Notes under the pieces: model-generated
Database searches by the model: none
Told to the model about the DNA's origin: nothing
The model's input: the letters and a program-made list of their open reading frames with translations, nothing else
Made by a program: the position numbers and the translations under genes
From: Datnioides undecimradiatus
Taxonomy: Eukaryota > Chordata > Actinopteri > Lobotiformes > Datnioididae
Direction of reading: 5' to 3'
DNA: 64,000 nucleotides
NCBI GenBank assembly: GCA_008933995.1
Contig: WARS01000030.1
Location: 2,559,501-2,623,500, forward strand
Shown: one piece after another, positions 50,078 through 63,789 of the stretch
Layout: every line of letters begins with the position of its first letter
How positions within the stretch are numbered: the stretch's first letter is position 1

Positions 50078-51288
50078 TAAAACAGACGGTGAATACGAGG
50101 AAATAAGGCTGAAAAAAGTCAATAAGAAGACAAATGGACCACTGAAAAAAGAAACACAAAATCGCTGGCGGGGGAAGAAAGAGCAAACAAATTCTTGTAG
50201 AGAGCAAGGGGAAGGAACGCCTGAGGGAGGAAGGGGGGAGATAAAAGAAAGGATAAAAGTGAAATAAGAAAAAAAGGTTGTGGAAAGGAAGGAGAGAAGG
50301 AAACAGGGAGGGCGGTGAGATGTTGAGCTGAAATGCAGATCCCATCTGCCTGACTGAAATAAAATCAGAGGGGTTCTCAGGACCATGCACAGGTAGATAA
50401 TGCTGAACTTGTGCTGCATTCACACCTTTTGTCCTCACTTTCAAATAAAAGTGTGCTCCCCTGAACTCATGAGGCCTCAGTTATGAAGCAAGAAACTCCA
50501 AACTTGCCTGGTGGCCGCTCCCTGTTTCTCACACTCCCATCAACATAAAACAGTTTTAGCATTTAACAGAGTGCATCACACACAGCTGTTAAAACACCCA
50601 GCGAGAGGCCTCCTCGTCATCCTCCTCTTCCCCTTTCTTCTCCTCTTTTTTTGGAGCTGCCTCCTCTCTTTGTTTATCTTCATCCTATTTTATCCTCCCG
50701 TCCACGGAGCAAAAGTCATGTGTGTTGTTTCTTTCTGGGGACGAGTAGAACAACTTGTTGTAGCTTAAAAAAACGACAGAAAGAAAAGCCACAGTGGAGG
50801 AAAATAAACAGAGGGGAAAACAGAGAGTTCTCACACAGGGCAGATGGATGATGGTGACACTGATGTTGATGGATGACAAACATATTTTGTTTTGAATTTG
50901 GTTTTCCATCTTTAGTGCAGGGCAGGAATCACTGATGGATTCCTGCAATGCACTTCTCACAGACCACCTGTCCATCAAACCATGTGGGTGGGGTTCTGAT
51001 AGGTTTCATATTCTGCAACTTTGTTTTTGACTCTTAATGTGTGTGTGTGTGTCTTAAAGTATATTCGTCTTATCATTTTCCGTCATTTCTAGTTGTCTCT
51101 GTCTGGCAGCTCATCCTTCTCCTTGTCCCCACAAAATCTGCCCTCCTCCACCTCTCCCTCCCCCCTCACCCTCCTTCTTCCCCCCCCTTTCCCCCTTCCA
51201 TCTTTGCCTGTCACGGTCTAGTGGCAGGGTTAAGTTAAGTAAGAGTGTTCTAATAATTAGGACTGGGACTCGCCTGCCTGCCTGTTCC

Positions 51289-51332
51289 TGTGTGTGTGTG
51301 TGCGCGCGTGTGTGTGTGTGTGTGTGTGCGCG
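51289..51332. repeat. (TG)n with CG blocks, Z-DNA-prone
   Basis: TG units with two internal gcgcg blocks. Confidence 0.9.
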
Positions 51333-51765
51333 TCCCCCTGTCAGTGCATAGCCAGATGTTAAAAGGCTTGTCCCTCTCATGTTGCCTCCCTGTCAGTCTC
51401 CGCTGTGTACCACACACACGCACACACAGATCGAGGACTGTCCTCCTTGTGGTGGCTTTGTTTACCCTCCAAGTGTTTGCCCCTCTGCCCTTCTGGCAGC
51501 TCCCCCAGGGTGAGGAGTGTGTGTCTGTTTCCCTGTCAATACCGGCCTTCATGTATCTGATCCACATCCATATATGATTATGATCACTGTTTTCTGTTTG
51601 TCCTGGCTTAATGTTTTCTCTGCTGATCTCACAAACATTCATTCTTTAATAAAAATAGTCACTGGAGTCCGGGAATAGTTTCTTTCAATCTCACTTTCAA
51701 GCCCAGCAGTTCCCCTCCCTTTCTCTCTCACTGGGTGGTAACTGGAAGCAAGCAGCAATTGTCCT

Positions 51766-51792
51766 TGTGTGTGTGTGTGTGTGTGTGTGTGT
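51766..51792. repeat. (TG)13 microsatellite
   Basis: Uninterrupted array. Confidence 0.9.
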
Positions 51793-52528
51793 CACTTAGT
51801 GTGAGTCGTCTTGCGGTCATTGTTGCGATGCTGCGCAGATCAAGGATTAGTCGCTTCCTGTCGAGCCTTTTGTCGGCCCAGCCACTCCATTTGGACACAG
51901 ATCAGTGTCTGTGAGTGCGAGTGTGTGTGTGTGTGTCTGTGTGTGTAGAAGAGTAGGTTACACAAATGAGCCACTGGAGCTGGTGTAAGGCAAATGAAGG
52001 AGAGCGGATGAGATGAGAGGATTCCCTCTGTGACGCCCTGTAAAATATTCTCCAGCCTCAAAAGCCATTTCATCTTATTCTCACTCTTTAACCTTTTTTT
52101 CCTCGCAATGAGCAAATGTGCCTGATAATACAGTGACATAATAGGTTGGCTGCTCCCACTGCTTTTTTACTTGATTCAGAAAATTCTTTAGAAACAGTGG
52201 AAGCATGTAACAATCAGGAAGAGCGCTCTGAGAACACGGTGTCACTTTATATTCAGGGAATTCATGAAACAGGTTGCTTTGAAGTGAAAATGAGACAATT
52301 CCTGCTGCACATACAGAGACAGCCTCTCCCTCCCTCCCCCTCTCTCAAACACACACAAATGCACACACACACACCCAGGTCCGCAACGTCCTGAGTTCCG
52401 GAATTCCACTTTGTTCCCCCGGTGATGTCAGCTTCGGCCAATAAAAACCCTGCGTTAAAACTCCACTGAGCCCCATAGAACCATAGCACACCTGGCAACA
52501 CAACACACATTTAGCTTTTAATATGTGT

Positions 52529-52554
<26 letters not shown>
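52529..52554. repeat. (AC)13 microsatellite
   Basis: Uninterrupted array. Confidence 0.9.
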
Positions 52555-52561
<7 letters not shown>

Positions 52562-53293
52562 CACGCAAGGTCATGGCATGCCACAGCCATGAACTTTCGC
52601 CTGCACCTTACTGTCTTTTACATTTAGTTGCAGTTTGTTGGAATTTTACACAAAAGGTGCAGGACGTTTTTTATGCTTTAGTCCAAAAACTATACCAGTT
52701 CCCAGTTGTGAAAGTGTAAAAGAGACAAAGCTGTGGTCAGGCTTTAGCTTTGCCTGAGAATCCCAGTTTATCTGAAAATGGAAAATGTACTAACTCTTCT
52801 CTGCCGCGTGGGGTACCTGCAACTCAGACGCGAGCAGAGATGTGTTCGTCTCTCAGGAGACGCTGCCTGATGCAGACGTGCTAACAGATTCTTCTCTTGG
52901 CCTCTGTCTCTGTTTCTTTTCACATCCTTTCCTCCTTTTGGTTTCCTTTTCCTCCATCCTTCCTCTCCCGCCTCTCACCCTCCCTCCATCCTGTCCTCAT
53001 CTCCTTCTCTCCTCCTCACCCCCCTCTCCTCTCCTCAGTAATCTAATCTGCAGCCAGTTTGTGGATGCAGTCTAGTGTGACAGGCCTCCCCCCTTCTTCT
53101 CTCACTTTCACACATACACACACACACACACCGCATTCACACACACGCAAACACACAAACAGCAGGCCCGTTTCCAAAAAGCCCACTTGCTTGCTCCCCC
53201 CCCTCCCACTTGGTCACACCCTCTTTAATATTGAATTATTCATCAAATCTGATTGGTTCCTGCTGATGGCGGCCATGATGCGAACGAACAGTT

Positions 53294-53326
<33 letters not shown>

Positions 53327-54253
53327 GGGGGCTGAGGGTTCGAGATCGTTAGCTGTTCTTAACGCACTGTCGCTTCACAAAGCTGGACTGGCCTGTTTCA
53401 CACACACACGCACACAACACACCTTACTTTTTACGTGACTAGACCAACTAAACCACTTGCACCTGTAGAGTTTTTGGAAGTGAAACACATCTTTAAATAA
53501 TGAAGAGGGAGTTTTTTATGTTATTTTTCAACACTGAACTCTTCTCTCCCTGAAGTTGAAAGTTGCAGTCAGTCATCAGACGTCTGTGTGTCTCTGAACG
53601 TTTGAGTTCTTCGTCCTCGGTGCTAAAAGTTCCAGAACGTCCCAGAGGAACAAAGCTTAACATCTGCTGCACAAAAAGGCCTCTAAAGTCCCTAAGAAAG
53701 GTGAAACAAATCAATAATGGGTGTTTTATATGCATGCCAGTGTGTGTGTGTGTCATATGATTTGCATGCAGAATCTACGCTGTTTAATATTCGGACGTGC
53801 GTCTTGCAAGCAAAGACTACAATGTTTCATCTGTTGTTAAACCTTCATTTCATGATGATGTGCATTTTTAGGTTGTTGTTGTTGTAAATGGGGATGTCCA
53901 TTATATTAAAAAAGTTCCCTGCTCAGATCCAAACATAATGGTGCATGTCTCTCCGTCAGATCAGGTTTACCCACGACACCACCCCCCGTGCTTCTAGTGT
54001 GGGTCTGTATGCGTGTGAAATTGCCTTCATGCGGCAGGCTTTGTTAAAGGCATAAACAGTCGATGATCACGGATTTGCCCGCACTTGAGAAAAAGACGCG
54101 GATAAAGAAAGGATGAGTGTGTCGCTGTTTGCGCACGTGTGTCAGTTCGCTATCTCGAATGCCTCGCAAGACACTTCACGTTGACCCTGTGCTGCCTCTG
54201 CATATCTAAAAGGCATTAGGGGGACATAGTCTGTCTGTCCATGGGTGTTTGTT

Positions 54254-54254
<1 letters not shown>

Positions 54255-54309
<55 letters not shown>
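54255..54309. repeat. (CA)27 microsatellite, intron 2
   Basis: Long uninterrupted array. Confidence 0.95.
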
Positions 54310-54313
<4 letters not shown>

Positions 54314-56977
54314 CACTCATAAAATCACAGCTTTTACTTCAGGTAACAACCTTTGCTGCAGCTCAAACCCTCTCAGGATGAGTGAATCATTTTGTTGAAA
54401 CTCAAGTTGCTCAAGAAACACAAGTTAGACTCTCTTCTTCATCCTCCTTCTCCTCCTTCACACCCCTCTCCCTCCATCCCTCCCCCCTTACCTCTCCCCC
54501 TCTCCTCCCCCGCCACCATGTGCATGCTTGCGTGTGTGTGTGTGGAAACCCAGCCCACTGTTCAGCAGATGAATAATTTAGCGGTGTGTGTATCATCTGT
54601 TTACCGTGCTAATCCATCTGTCAGCAGGCACCTATCGATTCGCGCCTGCCTGGTAATTGTGCATCCGCGCCACGCGCACACACAACTGCGCATACGCAAA
54701 CACACTCCCACATCAGCAGACGTGCACACGCGCATGTTCGTGCACCTATATGATGTGCAGGTTAGCTCATATTCAGATCCTGTAGTTGTCAGCTAGCCGT
54801 GCAGACACTTCATTTCCACTGAGTGAAACTGATTTGAGGGTCAAGGTCACAAAATCTCTGATATTTGGACGCAGCAGCTTCAGTTCAGTTCAGGATCTGT
54901 GTTTGCAGACATCTGCACTGTTGTTCAGAATCAGATAATGATTCAAGACTTATCCCTACAATATCATCACAATATTCATATTAAGGTTTTTGATCAAATA
55001 TATTGTGATGTATGATTTGATTGGTATTGAGCAGCCTCACAAAAATACACTTGACAACACAAAGTGCACCTGCAAATGAACTGAAAATGCCTAAAAGTAT
55101 GATCCACAAAACTTAAAATTAGGATGTTTCCATTAGTTTGAGCTATAGAAAATAATAAAGAGGAATGAAAATATCAGACAAATTTCAAATGGACATGTAA
55201 AATGGAAACTCTGCCACTTCCTGAACTGACTGAAGGGAAAGTAACTTCAGCTGTTGCTCAGAGTGATTCTGAAGAACACCTCAAACGGGACAGTGAAGTG
55301 GGAAGTGGGTAAAACTAAATGAAGGAATGTAGAGGCTCTCTTGATTCAATGAGCAGAACAGTGTTTGCGCTTTGCCACTTTTTCCATCTTTCTCTCTTTC
55401 TCATCTAGCTTCTTCCTTCTCCCTTCATCGTTTTACCTGTTCTAATGTTTCAAGCCTTCGGGAAGAGATGAATCCACCAAAGACAAAGACCCCCCTGGTT
55501 TTATTTTTAATTTGGCCTTAAAATAAAAGTGCACCACTATATATTTATAACTCAGCCAACAGAGCATCTACAGTGTTTTCCATCTGTCATGATCAAAGAA
55601 TCCGTTTTTAGACCGTTTAATTTAATTAATTTAGTTTAATTTAAGTGAGTAAATAATGACATGAATACTCCATGAAATGACTTATGAATTTTGAGATGCT
55701 GAAGTGCAATATTGATTGAATATTGAAATGATGAACATACATGTAGAGAGACCTGGGAGAGAGGTGGAGAGAGAGACAGAGCGCGGTGCTATAATGAATC
55801 CACGGGTGACCATTGATGGTTGTAATTATCAAATGGCTGGTTTTAAAAGCTCATTGATTGATGTCATTAGCTCCATGAGTGATTACTAATTGCTGCCATA
55901 GCATGTTAACCACACAGGACGCACACACACACACACGAACACACACAGATAAAAACATTCATCAAACAGAGACTCGTTGGTGCTTGGATCCACACGTAAA
56001 GGATGAGGAGTGACTGAGGGATACAGCAAACTGAAATGGTGTGAAGAAGATGAGGGTTCACATGTTTGTCCGTACGACTGGTTATGATAAATAATATCTC
56101 CCACCATCTTTTCAGGCATATAATCCGACAACTCTGGGTCTTCTGATCAGCTTAGTAATCGCGTCTATTAAATGTCATTTTGAAATAACAAGAGCAGAGA
56201 ACATCCAGCGTTTTAAGACCATTATCTGCTTAACTCCGCGGCTGTCAGCCCCGCCCGCCCCATTTTACACCTGTTCGACAATCAAAGCAGTTGACAGCGA
56301 TGAGTTACACTCCATAATCATTCTGCATTCTGATTTCTGGACAAAAACCTCTTATTTTGGCCATTGTTTTCCATCGCTCAGCTCTAAATGTTCACATTTG
56401 AAATCATTCTTTTCAAATTTAGGACGATAAAAAATAGAAAATGTTGTGCAGTCTTGGAAATGATGTCCAAAGACTTTAAACATCTGCTTTATGAATGAAT
56501 AGAATATTTGTCATGCCAGTGAAACTGAAGAACAGGTGACCTTTTAAGCTATAAAATGGGAGATTAATTAATTAAATGTAATAATATTTAAGGGGTGTCA
56601 ACTCATTAGATTTACAGGGAGATGTCTGTAAATTAAGACAAGTGGCCTATTTTATTCTATGATATTAAAGGGATATTATCTTTAGACCAAACTTGCTTTT
56701 TTGCTTTTCTGTTTCTGTCTCATGACAACAGAAATCTGTGCAGCTCCCTGGACCACTTAGTTCCCCGTGATTCCAGCAATTTCAAATGTTTGTTCCGTGG
56801 CCACATTTCCTCATCACTTACTTCCGTCTCTGCTTGATGTTTGTCTCTTCTCGCGTGTGTGTTTGCGCGTGCGGTTTGGGTGCAGGTGGGGGCAAATTGG
56901 AATCAGGTGGGTGAAAACAGTGGCAGTAGTTTGCTTTGATGAGAGGTAAAAGTGAAGAGCAGCAGGCTAATCTCGTA

Positions 56978-56980
<3 letters not shown>

Positions 56981-57024
<44 letters not shown>
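56981..57024. repeat. (GT)22 microsatellite, intron 2
   Basis: Long uninterrupted array. Confidence 0.95.
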
Positions 57025-57025
<1 letters not shown>

Positions 57026-57311
57026 ATTTGAGGTTGTGTGTTGTTGCGCTCTTTCCTTTTTGTTCTTGTGTGTGTCCTGCCCTGAGTTACGACTCTTGCC
57101 AAGGTTTGTGTTCTGTTCTGGTGTCCAAACCCAGCTTTTACCGCCCTTCCCTGGGTCTCACACACAAAAACACACACACAGATACAGCACAAACACACAC
57201 ATACACTCAGCGGGGTATGCAGCAGGGTTCATTTCGATGTGGAACGTCTAATATCACATCCCTGCGGCAAAATGCTCGGAATTCTGCCCTCCTGGAGAAG
57301 CGTCACATCTT

Positions 57312-57414
57312 TGTGTGTGTGTGTGTGTCTCCTTCCATCTGTTTGTATGTGTGCGTTTCTCCATCTATATGTTTGTGCGTGTCTCCATCTGTGTGTGTGT
57401 GTGTGTGTGTGTGT
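57312..57414. repeat. Two (GT)n arrays with a diverged tandem spacer
   Basis: Two GT arrays are separated by repeated tctccatctgtttgt-type units, giving a small minisatellite. Confidence 0.75.
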
Positions 57415-58896
57415 CAGGGGGTTTTAGAAGCAGGCAGGGGCTTAGCAGAGCAAAAGAGAGCAAATCTGTCAGCTCTCCCTGGGCAGACAACCCTTCTGAC
57501 CCTCATTCAAAGACATATTGATTCTCCTCTACACCCCACAGGGGAGAGTGTGTGTGTGTGCGTGCGCGTGTGTGTGTGTGCAAGTGCACAAGTGCTTAAC
57601 ACAGCCTGATCTTTCCTCCTTGCTTCCTTCATAAGCACAGAGCCTTGTTCCTGCAGCGCTCTTGAATACGACGAAGCATATTTGATTGTGTAATCAATGA
57701 AAGCATGTTTCAGTACTTTCTCTGTGACTCCTCATAGAGTGAAAGATCGAGGTCGTTTCAACAAGTAACACAGCAGATCTGAAAGCCCAGCCTGACCTAG
57801 TTTGCTGTTCTTTAGTGTTTTTATCTTGTCTTGCTCTGTTTCCTCTCTGTTACATACACTGTTTTGGTTCTGGAAGAAAGAAAAGAAAAAGTCAGTGGGC
57901 GAAAAAACACAAACCACACCAGCCACGGAGACAAGCTTTCAGCTTTTCTCTTGTCTTAACACTAACACCATATTAAACCTCGCTGTGCACTTGTTAGCTC
58001 TGCCTTGTTTTCCGGGAAGAAGCCTAATGACCTATGGGACGTCACCAGTCGGGGCTCGGCAGTCTGTTAGGGACCCTGTGTGTACTTTCATGTAATTGTC
58101 AGAGCAGTGTCGCACAAAGACTTGGGTCAGGACCTAAAGGCCAGTGGTGGGAAGATTAAAATCCCCCCCCCCTTCCAAATCACACTGAAGATGGTGTTAA
58201 CTAAAGCTTCTTGCTGTGGGCAGCCACAGACTGTGAAGTAAGTGCAGGGAAACAACAAGCCCTGATGTGGACTGTGTTTACTACACAGCAACACACTGCA
58301 GAGGAAATAATGTGAAACACATCCACTCAGAGCTCACTTTTAGTTTCCAAAGTGGGGGGAGCTTTGAAAACAACATGGTATACGACTATAGGAAGTAGCT
58401 CGTGTTCGGTCGACTGGGAACACACTCTAGGATTATTATAGTCATGTTTGACTGTGGTTTACAGCCAAACGTGAAGCAGAGTAGCTTTGTTTTGTTTATT
58501 TCCACATAATTACAATAAAAACAATAATTAGTCAGCTTCACTATTGACATTACAGACCAACATTTGGTAAAAACACACTTAGAGCCTTTAGTCCTGAGAG
58601 TGGGGTGAGAACATTGACATCAGAGTGTATGTTTGGTTGTTTTTAGCCTAGCTTAGCATGATGCAGGCATGGGGGTTTACATACAGACCTACAAAGTGGC
58701 TGGTTAGGTAACTATATGTTTTTTAGGAGTTATGTTAAAGCAATATGATATTTGTATCTGCTCGGCCCTGTTGAAACAAATATTAACTACAACACGGACA
58801 TATTGTTGCACAGTCATTAAGTTAATATGTTGAACATGTTAGACAGCTGTAGGTTTCCACATCTGGGAGATATTGAGCATTTATTATCTCGCTCTG

Positions 58897-58909
58897 GTTA
58901 CCAGGCAAC
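58897..58909 (+). promoter_or_regulatory. RFX X-box-like motif
   Basis: gttaccaggcaac fits the RFX consensus GTNRCC-N(0-3)-RGYAAC at every position with a one-base spacer. It lies in intron 2, far from a promoter, so if functional it would be an enhancer site. Confidence 0.35.
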
Positions 58910-59460
58910 CATTAAGTCCAATATTCACTAGAGGGTTTATCAACACACCTGCCTGCTGTGTCTGGAAAGGCTGATTAGTGCAATGAAAGTGACCCAAAAC
59001 AGGAAAGTTGTGAATGCAAACCAGAGCAGTTGCCACTGCAGAGCTGGTTTCTAATTCTTTGCGTTTATCACTACAGGTGACACCTGTAACAGTACAGTCA
59101 TCTGACCACATTGTTCACATGAAAATGATCACTGAGTGCAGCTTTAAACAGTCCAACCACAAAGTGAACGATCTATTCTGCACAGAGCATGAAAATAACA
59201 TTGACTTTGCATCAATGTCAGGAAGGCTTGACGCACGCTCGTGTGTTTGTGTGTGCGCTCGCAGTCGGGTCACATGTCTTGCGACCTGGCACAGGAGCAC
59301 AGCGCGAGGTCTCTGGTAATAGCTGGTCGCTGGGGGCAACCAGTCATGGCACTTTATGTGTGTTGGAGGGGTGGTGTGGGTTGGGAGGTAAAGTCTCCTA
59401 CACGGCGGGGTTGTTGTCAGTGGTGTAATGTCGGCAGCATGCTGACCCCGCTCCTGCCAG

Positions 59461-59485
59461 CGCGCGCGCACACACACACACACGC
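59461..59485. repeat. (CG)n-(CA)n tract
   Basis: cgcgcgcg followed by about eight CA units and cgcg; alternating purine-pyrimidine and Z-DNA-prone. Confidence 0.85.
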
Positions 59486-59719
59486 GGTCAGTGGTATAAG
59501 CTGAAAAGTGCTGGCTGCAGTAATGAAAGGCAGGTGCACCGTGAGGCCGCCGCAGTAACAGGAAGAGAAAATGAGAGAGGACAAAAAGAACATGTGAAAG
59601 TCAAAGCAGGTGAAAAAAAAGATGAAAATGGCTGATGGACTTCTGGTGGATGCTGATGACGTTTAATGTGTGTGTGAGCGTGCGTGTTCTCAGATTTACA
59701 GCAAAACAGATAGTAGAAG

Positions 59720-59720
<1 letters not shown>

Positions 59721-59762
<42 letters not shown>
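59721..59762. repeat. (TG)21 microsatellite
   Basis: Uninterrupted array. Confidence 0.95.
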
Positions 59763-59763
<1 letters not shown>

Positions 59764-60009
59764 TCCGCGTAGTTGATGCATTGGAGCACCTGAGGGCACT
59801 TTGACCGGCCCCGTGCGGTCGCCACTGCATTCATAATTTCCCGTCAATACACACATTACACAGTGAGGTGGCTGATGTGTGATGTGTGGCATCAGGCATC
59901 CATCACCTCCTTACACACACACACACACACATCAATAAGTGGTCAGAATGCTAATTGTGGCATTTGACTGGAGGGTTGACAAATTAACCAGGACCATTTT
60001 TTAACATTC

Positions 60010-60210
60010 AGATTCCTGCTGCTTTAAAGGTGCATGACACCCAAATGATGTCATTAATTTTTATTATCTAATCGCAGCGTCACAATAGCTAGAGGCCTCA
60101 GTTAAGTGGCAAACAACTGGCAACACTGCGCACAACACATGCAATAACCTGAGATGTAATGTGATGAAGCAGATAAACCAGTCGATGCATAACAGATACA
60201 ATTTATATGT
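60010..60210. promoter_or_regulatory. Enhancer-like stretch in intron 2
   Basis: Repeat-free, with gatgtcattaatttttatta, ctaatcgcagcgtcacaata and ggcaaacaactggcaac. Conservation was not tested. Confidence 0.2.
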
Positions 60211-60599
60211 TTTAAACCAATTATTAGGACGACTTCTTCTCTAAATCTGACACTAATCTGACCCTAAATGCCATCACATTGCAGCGTATAGATTAAAAAT
60301 ATTAAACAGACACGTTGGCACCTGTCTTCTTCATTCAACTCACGCTCTCCCACACAATTTAGGATTGTGAAACAACTTAACTCAAGAAGCAACGGTTTGA
60401 ATCCTTTTCACATCACAAACGCACAATCTGCACACCTTGTCTGTATGTTTCCCTCTCCTTGTTCCTTTGTCACTGTCTCCTCTGTCTCTCACGCACATGC
60501 GCGCACACACATACACACGGTGCGGGCCACAGATGGCATGGTGGTGTCAGGGTGAGAGGGGTTTGTTAGGATCAAAGAGCTCCAGTGTGTGGCCCCTCC

Positions 60600-60950
60600 A
60601 CCCTTCACTTGCTTTCTTCTTCTCTTTCTGTTTGTCATTTTATTCCTCCCCTTCCTCTGCTTTCAATTTCGCTTCCTTTGCCCACCCCCCCACCCCCCCG
60701 CTCCTCTCTCTCTCTCTCTCGCTCTGTCTCTTTTCATTTTTTCCCCTAATCTGTCCATCAGAAGTGTTGATAAATTATTCATGCCTCTGTCTGTCCCCGA
60801 AGCCTTGTCACCTCTCCTCCTCTCACCAGCTTCTCTGCTTCCTCTCCTCTGTCGCCCTCATCCCTTCCTCCCTCTCCGGCCTCCTCCTCCTCTTCTTCTC
60901 TTCCCTCCGCTCCACCTCCTCCTCCTTCCTCCATCTCTTCTTCTCTAGTC
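60600..60950 (+). repeat. Pyrimidine-rich low-complexity run with C-tracts
   Basis: Contains cccacccccccaccccccc near 60681 and long ctcctc/tctctc stretches. The 208-codon frame across it is compositional. Confidence 0.7.
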
Positions 60951-61809
60951 TTGCAGAAAGCTCGACCACACAGGAGCATCAAAAGTGCTACGAGATAATG
61001 AAAAGATTTCGAATTGTTCCAGAAACTTTGAGCAGCTTCCTAAATGTCTGGGTTTTGAGCTAAATCTCATCTAATACAGCACCAACTTGATCTTGTTAAG
61101 ATTCCTTAAGGGTCCCCCAAATATTTCCTTGTTACGAGCTCTATCTGAGAAAATTTCTTTTAAAAAACAAATTCCAGACACTTACTAGAGGTCGAAATAT
61201 CTGTTTTGTTGATGCCAGGATGGATTGAAGCTGCTGTCACACAGCCAGTAACGTTATCCCGTCTCATTTTATACCACTTTCCTTTCTTTCTGCAGGAATC
61301 TGTACAGTGATCATGATGCATGCTCATGTGTAGCTCATCAGCTCGAATTAGCAAACAAAATAAAGAAAGATAAATGGATGAAAAGAGAAAGAAAGAACTT
61401 AGAAAGCACTAAAGACCTCCTTCGATATCTCCTTCCTTTCTTCCTCTCTTTCCTTCCCTCACCCACCTTCCCTCCCTCCCCATATCCTGCCAGATGGAGT
61501 GCAAAGTACGAAAGAGTGAAAGAGAAAGAAGTCGTAGAGGTGGAGGGAGGAACAGACTGAGAAAGATGCAATCGGAGGAGTAATCTTGTGGCTAATCCAA
61601 CATTTTCTCCCCAAACAATTAAACACTGGTTTATGTCTGCTTATACTGTAGAGCACTTACTTCCAAACACACGCATGCACACGCTCAAACGCAGTTTTCA
61701 GAGAGATAAAGTTTGCTGCGGAAAGCTATTAATCATAGGAAATCCAGATGAATACAAAGTTAGGGAGTCTAGTGATTAGTGATAAATTGCCTTGTATTTC
61801 CCTATAGGT

Positions 61810-61857
<48 letters not shown>
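61810..61857. repeat. (GT)n microsatellite, intron 2
   Basis: Long uninterrupted array. Confidence 0.95.
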
Positions 61858-61860
<3 letters not shown>

Positions 61861-62148
61861 TTAGGTGCATGCAGTGAGGATTGTGTTTTATCTATCTCTG
61901 TGTGTTTGTGTGTGTGTTGGCTGATATAAGGCGGCAAAGCACTTGGGCTGAACCCTCAGGTTATTAGAATGCAGCTCTATGTGTGTGTGTGTATCTGTGT
62001 GTTTGTGTGTGTGTTTAGGTGTGTGTGTATGTGTCACATATGGTCTCTCTCTCAAAAGATGGGCCTGTCTCAACCACTCTCATCCCCTGTTACCACGACG
62101 ATTAATACATTTTAAAAAAATGTCCCCTCCACTTTCCCCTGGTGCCGG

Positions 62149-62164
<16 letters not shown>

Positions 62165-62210
<46 letters not shown>
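62165..62210. repeat. (AC)23 microsatellite, intron 2
   Basis: Long array preceded by a short (TC)n run. Confidence 0.95.
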
Positions 62211-62215
<5 letters not shown>

Positions 62216-63789
62216 GAGACACACACACGCTGCTCACTATTCAGCGGAGGTTACTGCTACATCAGCAGCACACACAGCACTGCCTTTAGAGGCTGATCAA
62301 TCTGCACTGCTGCTTGCTCTGATGAATTACAGAAGTCGAGACAGAAAGGAGGAAAGAGGGAGCTGCAAAGATGTGTAAAGGGGAGAAAGGCAAGGTGGAG
62401 AACTGCAGGACAATGAGGAGTGTTAGGAAATAAGTAAGATGAAGGTGAGTCTCTGAAAGAGAAAGTGAATAACAAGGCTACTAAAAGCCTAGAGCAAAAT
62501 AAGTAGAAATAAGTAGAGGAAGTGAAGAAGGAACCGTGAGGATCTCTGCGGTCCAGGAACGTTCAGGGACCTGCAGAGAAAAACAGTAAAAGCTGGCCGA
62601 GCAGGAGCCCATCACATGGATCTCTCATTTGGTCTGGGTTCAAGGGCAGACAGATGATATACAGAAGCCGAACGCTTGAAATCCATCCCTAAAAGCAGGG
62701 ATGCATGGATAATATTGACTTTAGCTGCTACATCTTGACAGACAGGAGGACTTTATGACCGAGACACTGCAGAAACATGTTAGGCTTGAATAGATGTCTT
62801 TGTTTGGCGGGAGGGAAATTGTTTTATGGAAAAGAGACTTTCTGACATCGTGTTGCTTTAAAGGAGCCGTCACGACGGTTGGAGATTGATAATGCAGGGT
62901 TTTCAGACAATCTTGCCAAGAGCTGGGGTCAAGTGAGCAGTATTTTATCAGGATATACAGTCATGATCCTCATTTGCTCATACACACTTTCAATTCTTTA
63001 TCGGTATCTACACAAGGAACGCCATTTAAAAGATACCTGTTTTTACATGATATGGTCTACATGTGGTGTAAGAGGCAAACCAGTATAGTATAAGAATAAT
63101 AAAATGTATAAAAATGCCAACATCAGACATTTACAGGATTGTATGAGGTAGCATTTTGATATCCGAACAGTACAAAGTTACCTTGGCTGTTCTGACCTTT
63201 GAGGGAAAATGGAGAATGGACAAATGTTTCTTTTAGGCTGTTAAAAGACGTGAGTCGATGGTCCAGATAAAACTTTTGAATAAACTGTGCGAACTTATGA
63301 TTCAGTCAGTGACAGAACGAGCGTGTAAGCCCAGAGCGCCTTTTCCCTATTTATTGAATGAAATTATATAAAATCATTATACAAATTGCTCTTAACGTTA
63401 AATGAACAGGTACAGAGAAAAAAAAACTCAAATTGATATTGTTGCTGACTTGCTAACATGTTAGCAGCTAGCGTTTCACTACCTCCTCAATGTCCACGTT
63501 GCATCTTAAGAACATGTTAACATGATAATTCAGCCCTACATGGTGTTAATAATAATCTAATCTGGGAAATAAAAAGCATATTCTCAGGTCAAACATGAAT
63601 ATAAACCACCACATTCTCTCACATTGACTTCCTGCCTCACTCTCTCCCCATCCCGGCTATTATCAAGTTTCTACCTTCACCCACCCGTCTCGTTTCACCC
63701 CCTCCCCAATGAAAACATGATTAAACTTTAGAGTAGGTGGATTTACCCTCTGCTATGTCTCCGACAATATGTGAAATATATTTTTTTCA

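Noticed and set aside
49946-50444. 157- and 161-codon minus-strand frames
   Set aside because: They run through a (CA)n array (Cys/Val repeats) and a G/A-rich stretch; both are compositional.
57312-57414. Repeat-spacer pattern that superficially resembles a CRISPR array
   Set aside because: The units are GT microsatellites and a short diverged tandem repeat in a vertebrate intron.
56983-57609. 208-codon + strand frame
   Set aside because: Mostly Cys-Val repeats from several (GT)n arrays, with no protein-like segment between them.
60437-61063. 208- and 119-codon + strand frames
   Set aside because: Both cross the same C/T-rich low-complexity run; Leu/Ser/Pro strings without domain signals.
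62445-62455. Consensus-like donor aaggtgagt in intron 2
   Set aside because: No matching acceptor or open exon was found just upstream; isolated donor-like words are common.
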